64,000 bases of DNA from Lantana camara (lineage: Eukaryota > Streptophyta > Magnoliopsida > Lamiales > Verbenaceae). Location: NCBI GenBank assembly GCA_037501455.1, contig CM074858.1, positions 91,238,501-91,302,500 of the forward strand, given 5' to 3'. The number at the start of each line of letters is the position of its first letter. The first letter of the stretch is position 1. The notes beneath the pieces were generated by a model. The model ran no database searches. It was given only the letters and a program-made list of their open reading frames with translations, and was not told where the DNA came from. A program made the translations under genes and the position numbers. Shown here piece after piece: positions 35,068 through 45,715 of this stretch.

Positions 35068-36811
35068 CTACACCAGTTTCCTACTGAAGCGAAAATTCGG
35101 AAAACACCATTTATCAACGTGAGCCAGACCTGTTAAAGTTTCAGCCACATTCTTACCTTCCATGACCACAGTTTTCCTGGAAAGAACCGCCTCATTCACC
35201 AACCAATCAGCACAACTATTACCTTCTCTATATATATGAGACACCTTCACCTGCATCTCCTGCTGAAATTTCTGAATCATGCTCACGATATGAACAGTTC
35301 GCCAATTGCAAGCAGCCTTCTTTCCCAAAATAGACAAACTAGCCATGGAATCTGTTTCTACCCAAACATTTCCCATCCTTTATCTTTACAAAGCTGCAAA
35401 CCATAGCAAATAGCAAAAAGTTCAGCATATGTATTAGTTTGATCCCCCAAGAAAGACTTGAAAAACCCACAGAATATTCCCATGACAATCCCTCAACAAA
35501 CCCCCCGCTCCAGAAGGACCCGGATTACCCTTAGAAGCACCATCGCAGTTAAGTTTAACCCACCCGAGACAAGGTTTATTCCAGATAACCAACACATCTT
35601 GACGAGCTTTGAAAGATCCTTTACAGATAATACCCCAATCAGAAGCCAAATCCAAAACACCCTTACAGTGTTTAAAGCCAATCAAATGACTTTTACCCAA
35701 AATTATCAGTTCATTAACAACCTTCCAAACAATTTTAGTGGCCTGAAAAGGTTTGTCCCTATGCTTGGCATTATTTCTAGCATCCCAAATAAACCAGAGA
35801 ATAAAAATCGGAATCAACAATTTAATATGCCCTAAACCCACATTCTTAGCACTATTTCTCCAATGACACAAAAGCAAATGAACCTGGCCCCTATCAATGT
35901 AAGGAACATTCAGCTGACTAGTAAAAAAAATCCCAAATATCCCTAGCCTTATCACTATGAATAAACAAATGCTCAAAATCTTCAATATCTTGACAACAAA
36001 AACATTTAGAGGCCAAAGAAATACCTCTTTTCTGCAGCACACAATGTAAAGGAAGCCAACCTTTCAAGAGTCGCCACACAAAAACCGAAATAGTAGGCCT
36101 GATTTGCTTGCCCCAGATTAATTTGAAGATGTCGCGTACCGGCCTTTTATCCCGGACCATATTCCAAGCCTCAGAGGGAGCAAATCGTACAGAGCTTCCC
36201 CCTTTCCAGATGATTCGATCTGCACCCTCATCTATAGGCACCTGCAAAATCTCATAAACAACATGAACAGGAAGTTTGGCCCTCAATTTACCTTCATCCC
36301 ACCTTTTCTCTCCAGTAACCCAATAAGCACTCACCGGTTCGGAAGTAGGCCAAAAATCTAAAGTGAGCACCTGATTGAGAGGCCCCTCTCCCACCCAATG
36401 ATCATATCAAAAAGTAATGTTACCTTGGCCTAATTTCCAAAAAATCAGAGGCTCAGCACTACCCCTTATATCCACCAAACGTTTCCAGACATTAGAATTT
36501 GAAGGTTTAAAAGGAGCAAATTTAGGAAGCAAATACCTAACATACTTTTCTTTTAAAAAATTAGCCCAAAGAGAGTGCTGCTCTCTGAACTTGAACCACA
36601 ATTTACAAGAAAAAGCTTGGACCATATCTCCAAAATTACGCACTCCCAAACCTCCCTCCTCAATCGGGAAACAACACACTCCAAGTACACCAATGAATAT
36701 AGCGTTGACTCCCATAATCCCCCCAAAAAATTTATTAATAAGCCTTTCCAATTTTAAAATCACAGTTTTAGGCGGATTTAAAACTTGCATCAAATATATG
36801 GGTACAGAACA
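35068..36811 (-). pseudogene. LINE F ORF2, C-terminal part: RT thumb, zf-RVT and RNase H
   Basis: From the E junction the minus strand encodes the RT C-terminus (VPIYLMQVLNPPKTVILKLE), then a zf-RVT domain (FVWRLLKGWLPLHCVLQKRG, with CFCCQDIEDFEHLFIH). An RNase H domain follows, with VKLNCDGASKGNPGPSGAGG for the first aspartate, WVETDSMASL for a second and HIYREGNSCADWL at the end. Frame breaks occur near 36405 and 35430. RNase H at the end of ORF2 is usual for one branch of plant L1 elements. Confidence 0.88.
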
Positions 36812-39800
36812 TGTAACATCCAACTCTTCAGCTTTTCAGATACGGACGACGAGTATGCTAAGTGCGCTTTTAATTAATTAAGCATGCGATTATATGACTT
36901 AAGTGACTTTTGAATATGTGTTATATGTTTTAAGGTTTTAAATTTTATATTTTAACCCCTTTTTACTTCGTTTTAATTCGTTTCAACCCCGTTTTTTAAT
37001 CTAGATTTTTGTGACAACTTGTCATGCATAAATTATGTGAGTTATGAACGTGTTTATATGCTTTATACTTGTTTTAGAGTTTGTTTTATTTGGTTCTTGA
37101 CTCGTTTTGTAAAAATGGGATTTATCATTTTAATTCGTTTCAACCCCGTTTTTTAATCTAGATTTTTGTGACAACTTGTCATGCATAAATTATGTGAGTT
37201 ATGAACGTGTTTATATGCTTTATACTTGTTTTAGAGTTTGTTTTATTTGATTCTTGACTCATTTTGTAAAAACGGGATTTGTTAGGGGCACGAGGGCCCA
37301 ACTTGATTTAGCGCACCTTGTGTCCCGGGAGGCGTAACTCGAGATCGGGAATTCGGATTCGAATTTCGGAAGATGCGTTGGACTCGTAACGAAGAGATGA
37401 AGCCAAGGAACCTAAATTTATATTTTTCTAAGCCCATTTGATCTTCCGAAATTCAACTGGAACGAGCATCTTGCGCCAAGAAACACCTTTGTTGACTAGT
37501 CTTGCTTGTGGGTCCCATTTTAACCCAAGTTAAGCCTTACCTTAACTTTTATACTCCACATACATGCCTGTCTCTCTCTTTTCCAGCCCCATTTCGGACC
37601 CCCTCTCTCCCCAACACAAGAAGTGGCTCCAAAAGTGAAGAAAGGAAGAGAGAAAGAAGAGAAGCGGAAGGAGGAAGAAGAACTATTCATTTCCTCCAAG
37701 ATTTGGACTCTAGCTTCATCAAATCTCTCCCAATTGACGAGGTAAGCTCATTTTTGTGTCCTCCATGCTCTTGTGGTCACTTTGCCCTTAATTTTTCAAG
37801 ATTTCACCATGGATTTCATGATTTATGGCATATGTGATGAATAGTGAGGGTTTGTATGAATTTCATGATTCTTGCTTGCTTCCTTGTAATTTCTTTTGGT
37901 TTGAACCATGCTTTTACATCCTAAGACCTCATTTATGATATTTATGAACTTTATTTGGGTGGTAGGTTAGAAATTATGACTTTGCCATTAATGAATTTGA
38001 AGGTTTTGCATGAGCTTGCTTCCATTTCACTTCTTGCTTGATTGTTGCTTCCTTGCTCCGATTTTATGGCTTGAAATGCATGAGTTTTGCTTCCTTAACC
38101 TTCCATTATGTGTTAGCTTGAGTGTGGGTTGAGTTCTTGGTGTGTTTAGGGGCAAAAACCTAGGATTTCAGGGCTGGAGCAGACCCACGGCCGTGGATTT
38201 TTGCACTTAAACCCACCCACGGCCGTGGATTTGATGGCAGTTACGAGGGGAGTTTCTGGACTGAGATCCACGGCCGTGTATCTCCCCTTTGTTAAAAATC
38301 CACGGGCGTGGATCTAGGGTATGGTCACTCCTTGCTCCCGAACTTGTTTTTCTTGCTCTTTTGCTCCCCTCCCCGATCTTGATCCTAATGTGTTATGTGC
38401 TTACTTATATGCATGATATGCTATGCTATGACTTGTTGTTTCTTGATTTTGATATGTTTTATGTTAGAATGATGTGTTATGTTGTGTATGCACTTGTTTT
38501 GGTATAATTCCGACGTATGCATGCGAACCTTGAATTCGTTTGCTTCACGTGATACGTGTGATGCCACGTTGTGCCTACTTGCCTTCTTTACTTGACTTGA
38601 ACTTGTTATATGCTCCTATATGAATATGAATGGATATGATATGATGCCTTATGTAATTTATAAGCGTGTTATTAAGAGTTAAGTGTTTCGTGTGCTCTTG
38701 ATTGATTGAATGATACCTTTTGCTATCTCATTTGCTCACTTTACCTCAATTGTGCACAAGAACATGAACTTTGCCTTAGTGCTTGCATTCCTTAAGTGTG
38801 TAAGCATATGCCGTGCGTCTATATAGTTCATAGTGAGTCTAAGTCTTGTGTTTGGCTTCAGTTTTTTTCAGGTGCACCTGGGGCGGTGTTTGGTTCGTCA
38901 AGTTGATGCCGGGGTGAATCGATCGTGTGTCTTCGGCTTTGTCGGTGTAAGGTGAGGTTAGGATATAGTTATACCCTAATGAAATGTGCTCGGTATGTAT
39001 GCATGCGACTATAAGCCTCTATGTATAAGTAGACATGTGTGAGATATATATATGTTGGCTTGGTTATAAGTTTGAAAGTATGAAGCTATGTATAAGCCTA
39101 TGTACGCTTAGCTTTGATTTCGTTATGATTTTGAGGTCGGCGTGATATGTACGTACGATATGATAAGTACGATATGCATGGCCTATGTTTAAGTGTGAGT
39201 CTAGCGGGTTTAAGATTCTGATTTTCGTGATATGTGTAAGTGTAAGTTGGGGCCTCGGAGTTGTGTGTAATGGGAGACCCGGGTCGACCATGGGGTCGCC
39301 GGTTGCAACCCCTGTACACTTCTCCAGCTTAAGGATCAACCCGAAACCCACTCGGAGAGAGGTGGGGGACGAAATCCTTGGGCATGAGTGTCATGAAACT
39401 CACGACCCATACATATAAACGCGGATGGTTTGGGTATGCACAACCCACCCATCAACCAGTGTAAGTGGAGGTATGTGTATTTGATTTCGTTTGCTATGTT
39501 TATGCGTGATATGATGGAGTTGGTTGGTTTTGCACTCGTACCCGCCGAGTTTTATTAAGTTATGTTTGTCTGTTAAGTTCGTGAAACGGGGTTAGACTCT
39601 TAAGTTAAGATAAAATTTGCTATGATTTCAACCTAATAAGTTATGTTCCGATGTGTGTGCTAAGTCTGCATGAATATAAGCTTATGCCTTAAGAAAAGTA
39701 TGATTTAAGATTTGTTTGGTTTGTTTGATGAGTCTCCCTCTATATGTATTATCACGGTAAAATGCTTTGGCATGTAAAAACTAACCCCGGGTTCACGAAC

Positions 39801-40402
39801 ATTGCTTCAACTACGTGTTATGCTCTATATGTATATATGTAAGTGTGCGTGTGTCACCCCTCACTCAGTCTTTGGACTGGCCCTCCTCCGTCCCCATGTT
39901 TTTAGCTTTGTAGGATCGCTTTGGATTCGAGCTAGGCGGCTTGTGTTGGTCTTGAAGTCTTGTGTTAGAGTCGAGTCCTTTTGTATAAGTTGGGAGTCTT
40001 TTGCATTTCGCATTCGAATTCGTTTGAGGTTTGTATAATATGATCATGTTTATGTATATGAATATGTTATTAACTTATATGAGTATTCGGGACAGGCTTC
40101 TAGGGCTAGTATGAACCGTTTGATTTGTGAATTATGATTTATGCTTATGTCTGATTTTCTAGATTAGGGATTTATGCTAGTTGAACCCGTTGTTTGTGTG
40201 ATTGAAATTTTATGATTGGCATGTTTAAGCTTCCGCATTCGCACACGTTGCATATTGATTTTCGTGGTCTCTGCATCCCGCCTAGCTTTCGTGTGTGTGT
40301 GTCTCCCGTTCGCCTATGCTCGGTTCATGTGTGGGCTTCCATCTCACATGTGGACTAGGTCTAGGTGCGGGGATGTGGCATCCCATCGTGCGAGGTGTTA
40401 CA
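36812..40402 (+). repeat. 5' LTR of element E
   Basis: It runs from TGTAACATCCAACTC to GAGGTGTTACA. A 157-bp segment is tandemly duplicated: 36971-37127 and 37128-37284 both begin TTTTAATTCGTTTCAACCCC. Downstream are a purine-rich island (about 37620-37685), four palindromes CCACGGCCGTGG or near variants (38185, 38217, 38268, 38300), a TATATGTATATATG stretch near 39828 and the inverted repeat CAGTC..GACTG (39866-39879). Confidence 0.93.
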
Positions 40403-40408
40403 TCTAAG

Positions 40409-40420
40409 TGGTATCAGAGC
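40409..40420 (+). other. Primer binding site of element E
   Basis: TGGTATCAGAGC, six bases after the LTR end, matches the initiator tRNA-Met complement. Confidence 0.92.
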
Positions 40421-40674
40421 CCCAGGTTACAAAACCAGGGTTCACAGTCGTGTTGTGTCTATCTAGGTCGTACGGCTTAGGACAATTTAACTATGTGCGC
40501 ATTTGCATCACGATTTGACATGGTATGAATTTGAAATTTTATCTTATGTTGATTTTATATTACTACGTGGTACACCTTTTCTCTTATTTTCGCTTAATTG
40601 AGTTAACTACGTGACATTTGCACTTACTAATCGGCACGCACATATCTATATTGTATTTTTTTGAGATTCTCAGG

Positions 40675-41661
40675 ATGCCTCAACATCAACAAAATCATGA
40701 TCAACCTTCTCAATCACGCCCTCGTCCACCTCTCAATGCTGAGGAATTTATGGCCGCCATGTTCCAACACTTCCAAGCAAATCAAGGGCAAACTCCACCC
40801 GTGGTACCACCTATGGATCCAATTGCAACCTTGTACCGAGAGTTCATGGTCTTTAACCCTTCTCAATTCCGAGGGAGTAATGATATTGGGGCGGAGGAAT
40901 GGCTTATGGAGATAGAAGGGATATTTAGGGTGTGGCCATGCAATCCTCAAAACATGGTCCGACTTGTTACGTTACTTTTACAAGGACAAGCGAAGCAATG
41001 GTAGTTAAGAATTCCTCAACAAATAGAAGCCACAAACGAAGATTTGACATGGGAATTATTTGTTCGAGAATTTAGGAAGAGATACACGCCGGTTACACTT
41101 AGAGAACGAAGACTTGAAGAATTCCTCGCCTTAAAACAAGGAAATAGGATGGTTATGGGGTATTTGGAGGAGTTCGAGAAATTAGGTGTATATGTGCCCC
41201 ATATCACGAGCGACGACCACGTGAAGACCAACCATTTCATGGAAGGCCTCCGGGATGAATTTAAGGAGGTTTTGATGGCTAAAGATACAAGTACATGGGA
41301 AAAAGCCACGAGGAGAGCTTTAAAAGTCTAAAATTGGATCCTAACAAGAGGTAGAGAAGGTGATGCATTGGAGCAACCACCTACGTTGGGATCATGTCCC
41401 AATTTACAAGTAGTAGAGAAACCCCCTCGGCAGGACACCCAAACCGAGGGAAGGCATAAAAAGAAGCGTAAGACCTGGAAGACCCCATGGGCCGAGAGAG
41501 AGTTTCAACCATACGCTCATTGTGGAGGAACTAATCATACCTATGAAGGGTGTTGGATAAGATTAAGAAGGTGCTACGTTTGTGGATCTTCGGAGCACAA
41601 ACTTCCGGAGTGTGATTGTGCAAGAGTCAATAAGATAAGGAAAAGGAATCAAAGGCTTTAG
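40675..41661 (+). pseudogene. Element E gag, one frame with two stops
   Basis: The frame opens with ATG at 40675 (MPQHQQNHDQPSQSRPR) and stays in register for 328 codons to a stop at 41659-41661. It holds FNPSQFRGSNDIGAEEW, DLTWELFVREFRKRYTP and EFLALKQGNRMVMGY, the gypsy capsid signature, and ends with an intact CCHC knuckle CYVCGSSEHKLPEC. A preceding knuckle-like motif lacks its first cysteine (YAHCGGTNHTYEGC). Two nonsense codons interrupt it: TAG at 41002-41004, likely from TGG, and TAA at 41329-41331, likely from CAA. It is the best preserved protein-coding frame in the window. Confidence 0.92.
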
Positions 41662-42269
41662 AAGGGAGGCTAAATCGAACCCGAAATTCGAGGTACTTAC
41701 ATTCATGGCATCTCATTTCATACATTGTTTAATTCGGGGTGACCCACTCTTATTGATGTCTAATTACCTCCTTTGTGCGTATGCCTATTAATTGCGTGTG
41801 ACCTCTTTTCTTTTCTTATTACTTGCGCATGTGGTGTGTTGTTGCTTAGTTGTCCCGAGTGACAACTTTGAGTGTACGAGTGATCTAGTTCTACGGTAAG
41901 TGGAGGGTCGTGTTTTCTACCGAGCTTCCAAGGTGATAAACAGAAATGAGAAGGTGCGATTGGTGGAAGTCCGGTAACTACGCCATTCATGTATCTCCGA
42001 GTTCTTGAGTGGCTTGAAATGAATCAAACGGTGGGTGGTGAATCTCTTTTAGACCCTCTCATCGTGGGAGACAAATCGAGTTGCTCCTAGCCGGAATCAA
42101 CATAAGAGGGAGTTCCTCGACCAAACTTGAAGAATCAGACCCCTTGCGCTAGAAGACCTTTCTCGAGCTAACCCTCGTCGGGATGTCGCGAACCTCGAAC
42201 TTGGGTGAATACGAGAGAGTAGCTCACAGTTCTAACTCGAGCGGTTGGACCTGGGGACGAGGTCCTTTT
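41662..42269 (+). other. Non-coding interior of element E between gag and the purine tract
   Basis: About 600 bp with no pol motifs in any frame. Its last part (CTGGGGACGAGGTCCTTTTAA) resembles the tail of gypsy pol genes just upstream of the purine tract, suggesting that pol was deleted and only its end kept. Confidence 0.6.
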
Positions 42270-42282
42270 AAGGAGGGGAGAT
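42270..42282 (+). other. Polypurine tract of element E
   Basis: AAGGAGGGGAGAT lies immediately before the 3' LTR start TGTAACATCCC. Confidence 0.88.
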
Positions 42283-45200
42283 TGTAACATCCCAACTATT
42301 CAGCTTTCCAGGTACGGACGTTATGAGTGTGCTAAGTGCACTTTTAATTAATTAAGCATGCGATTATATGACTTAAGTGACTTTTGAATATGTGTTATAT
42401 GTTTTAAGGTTTTAAAGTTTACGTTTTAACCCCTTTTTACTTCGTTTTAAAACGTTTCAACCACGTTTTTTAATCTAGATTTTTGTGACAACTTGCCATG
42501 CATGAATTATATGAGTTATGAACGTGTTTATATGCTTTATACTTGTTTTAGAGTTTGTTTTATTTGGTTCTTGACTCGTTCTGTAAAAACGGGATTTGTT
42601 AGGGGCACGAGGGCCTAACTTGATTTAGCGCCCCTTGTGTCCCGGGAGGCGTAACTCGAGATCGGGAATTCGGATTCGAATTTTGGAAGATGCGTTGGAC
42701 TTGTAACAAAGAGATGAAGCCAAGGAACCTAACTTTGTATTTTTCTAAGCCCATTTGATCTTCCGAAATTCAGCTGGAACGAGCACCTTGCGCCAAGAGA
42801 CACCTTTGTTGACTAGTCTTGTTTGTGGGTCCCATTTTAACCCAAGTTAAACCTAACCTTAACTTTTATACTTCACATACATGCCTCTCTCTCTCTCTTT
42901 GCCAGCCCCATTTCGGACCCCCCCTCTCCCCAACACAAGAAGTGGCTCCAAAAGTGAAGAAAGAAAGAGAGAAAGAAGAAAAGATGAAGGAAGAAGAAGA
43001 ACTATTCATCTCCTCCAAGATTTGGACTCAAGCTTCATCAAATCTCTCCTAATTGAAGAGGTAAGCTCATTTTTGTGTCCTCCATGCTCTTGTGGTCACT
43101 TTGCCCTTAATTTTTCAAGATTTCACCATGGATTTCATGATTTATGGCAGATGTGATGAATAGTGAGGGTTTGTATGAATTTCATGATTCTTGCTTGCTT
43201 CCTTGTAATTTTTTTTGGTTTGAACCATAATTTTACATCCTAAGACCTCATTTATGATATTTATGAACTTTATTTGGGTGTTAGGTTAGAAATTATGACT
43301 TTTCCATTAATGAATTTGAAGGTTTTGCATGAGCTTGCTTCCATTTCACTTCTTGCTTGATTGTTGCTTCCTTGCTCCGATTTTATGGCTTGAAATGCAT
43401 GAGTTTTGCTTCCTTAACCTTCCATTATGTGTTATCTTGAGTGTGGGTTGAGTTATTGGTGTGTTTGGGGCAAAAACCTAGGATTTCAGGGCTGGAGCAA
43501 ACCCACGGCTGTGGATTTTTGCACTAAAACCCACCCACGGCCGTGGATTTGATGGCAGTTGCGAGGGGAGTTTCTGGACTGAGATCCACGGCCGTGGATC
43601 TCCCCTTTGTTAAAAATCCACGGGCGTGGATCTAGGGTATGGTCACTCCTTGCTCATGAACTTGTTTTTCTTGCTCGTTTTGCTCGTTTCCCTCCCCGAT
43701 CTTGATCCTAATGCGTTATGTGCTTACTTATATGCATGATATGCTATGCTATGACTTGTTGTTTCTTGATTTTGATATGTTTTATGTTATAATGATGTGT
43801 TATGTTGTGTATGCACTTGTTTTGGTATAATTTCGACGTATACATGCGAGCTTTGAATTAGTTTGCTTTAAGTGATACGTGTGATGCCATGTTGTGTCTA
43901 CTTGCCTTCTTTACTTGACTTGAACTTGTTATATACTCCTATATGAATATGAATGGATATGATATGATGCCTTATGTAGTTTATAAGCGTGTTATTAAGT
44001 GTTAAGTGTTTCGTGTGCTCTTGATTGATTGAATGATAACTTTTGCTATCTCATTTGCTCACTTTACCTCAATTGTGCACAAGAACATGAACTTTGCCTT
44101 AGTGTTTGCATTCCTTAAGTGTGTAAGCATATGCCATGCGTCTATATGGTTCATAGTGAGTCTAAGTCTTGTGTTTGGCTTCAGTTTTGTTCAGGTGCAC
44201 CCGGGGCAGTGTTTGGTTCGTCAAGTTGATTCCGGGGTGAATCGATCGTGTGTCTTCGGTTTCGTCGGTGTAAGGTGAGGTTAGGATATATTTATACCCT
44301 AATGAAATGTGCTAGGTATGTATGCATGCGACTATAAGCCTCCATATATAAGTAGATATGTGTGAGATATGTATATGTTGGCTTGGTTATAAGTTTGAAA
44401 GTATGAAGCTATGTATAAGCCTATGTACGCTTAGCTTTGATTTCGTTATGATTTTGAGATTGTCTTGATATGCACGTACGATATGCATGTGCTATGTTTA
44501 AGTGTGAGTCCAGCGGGTTTAAGCTTCCGATTTTCGTGATATGTGTAAATGTAAGTTTGGGCCCCGAAGTTGTGAGTAATGGGACACCTGGGTCGACCAT
44601 GGGGTCACCGGTTGCAACCCCTGTACACTTCTCCAACTTAAGGATCAACCCGAAACCCACTCGGAGGGAGGTGGGGGACGGAATCCTCGGGCGTGAGTGT
44701 CAAGAAACTCACGACCCATATATATAAGCACGGACGGTTTGGGTATGTACAACCCACCCATCAACAGGTGTAAGTGGAGGTATGTGTATTTTGATTTCAT
44801 TTGCTATGTTTATGCGTGATATGAAGGAGTTGGTTGGTTTTACCCTCATACTCGGCGAGTTTCGTTAAGTCATGTTTGTCGGTTAAGTTCGTGACATGGG
44901 TTTAGACTCTTAAGTTAAGATAAAATTTGCTATGATTTTAACCTAATAAGTTATGTTCCGATGTGTGTGCTAAGTCTGCGTGAATATAAGCTTATGCCTT
45001 AAGAAAAGTATGATTTAAGATTTGTTTGGTTTGTTTGATGAGTCTCCCTGTATATGTATTGTCACGACAAAATGCTTTGGCATGTAAAAACTAACCCCCG
45101 GGTTTACGAACATTGCTTCAACTACGTGCTATGCTCTATATGTATATATGTAAGTGTGCGTCTGTCACCCCTCACTCAGTCTTTGGACTGACCCTCCTCC

Positions 45201-45715
45201 CTCCCCATGTTTTTAGCTTTGCAGGATCACTTTGGAGTCGAGCTAGGTGGCTTATGTTGGTCTTGAATTCTTGTGTTAGAGTCGAGTCCTTTTGTATAAG
45301 TTTGGAGTCTTTTGCATTTCGCATTCGAATTCATTTGAGGTTTGTATAATATGATCATGTTTATGTATATGAATATGTTGTTAACTTATGTGAGTATTCG
45401 GGACAGGCTTCTAGGGCTAGTATGAACCGTTTGATTTGTGGATTATGATTTATGTTTATGTTTGATTTTCGCGATTAGAGATTTATGCTAGTTGAACCCG
45501 TTGTTTGTGTAATTGAAATTTTATGATTAGCATGTTTAAGCTTCCGCATTCGCACACGTTGCATATTGATTTTCGTGGTCTCTGCGTCCCGCCTGGCTTT
45601 CGTGCGTGTGTGTGTCTCCCGTTCGCCTATGCTCGATTTATGTGTGGGCTTCCATCTCACATATGGACTAGGTTTAGGTGCGAGGATGTGGCATCCCATC
45701 GTGCGGGGTGTTACA
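42283..45715 (+). repeat. 3' LTR of element E
   Basis: It runs from TGTAACATCCCAACT to GGGGTGTTACA, 3433 bp, without the 157-bp duplication. It keeps four palindromes (43503, 43535, 43586, 43618) with the same 32-51-32 bp spacing as the 5' LTR, and the CAGTC..GACTG repeat at 45176-45189. Confidence 0.94.

Larger units (their letters stand above)
36812..45715 (+). mobile_element. Element E: gag-only Ty3/gypsy-related LTR retrotransposon
   Basis: Complete, with a perfect 5-bp target duplication GAACA (36807-36811 and 45716-45720) inside LINE F ORF2. LTRs are 3591 bp and 3433 bp; the difference is a 157-bp tandem duplication in the 5' LTR. The 1.9 kb interior has a primer site, a gag with only two stops, non-coding sequence and a purine tract, but no pol. 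LTRs share long blocks with element B (TAGCGCACCTT, GGCGTAACTCGAGATC, GGGAATTCGGATT), so E and B are sister subfamilies. Confidence 0.95.
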
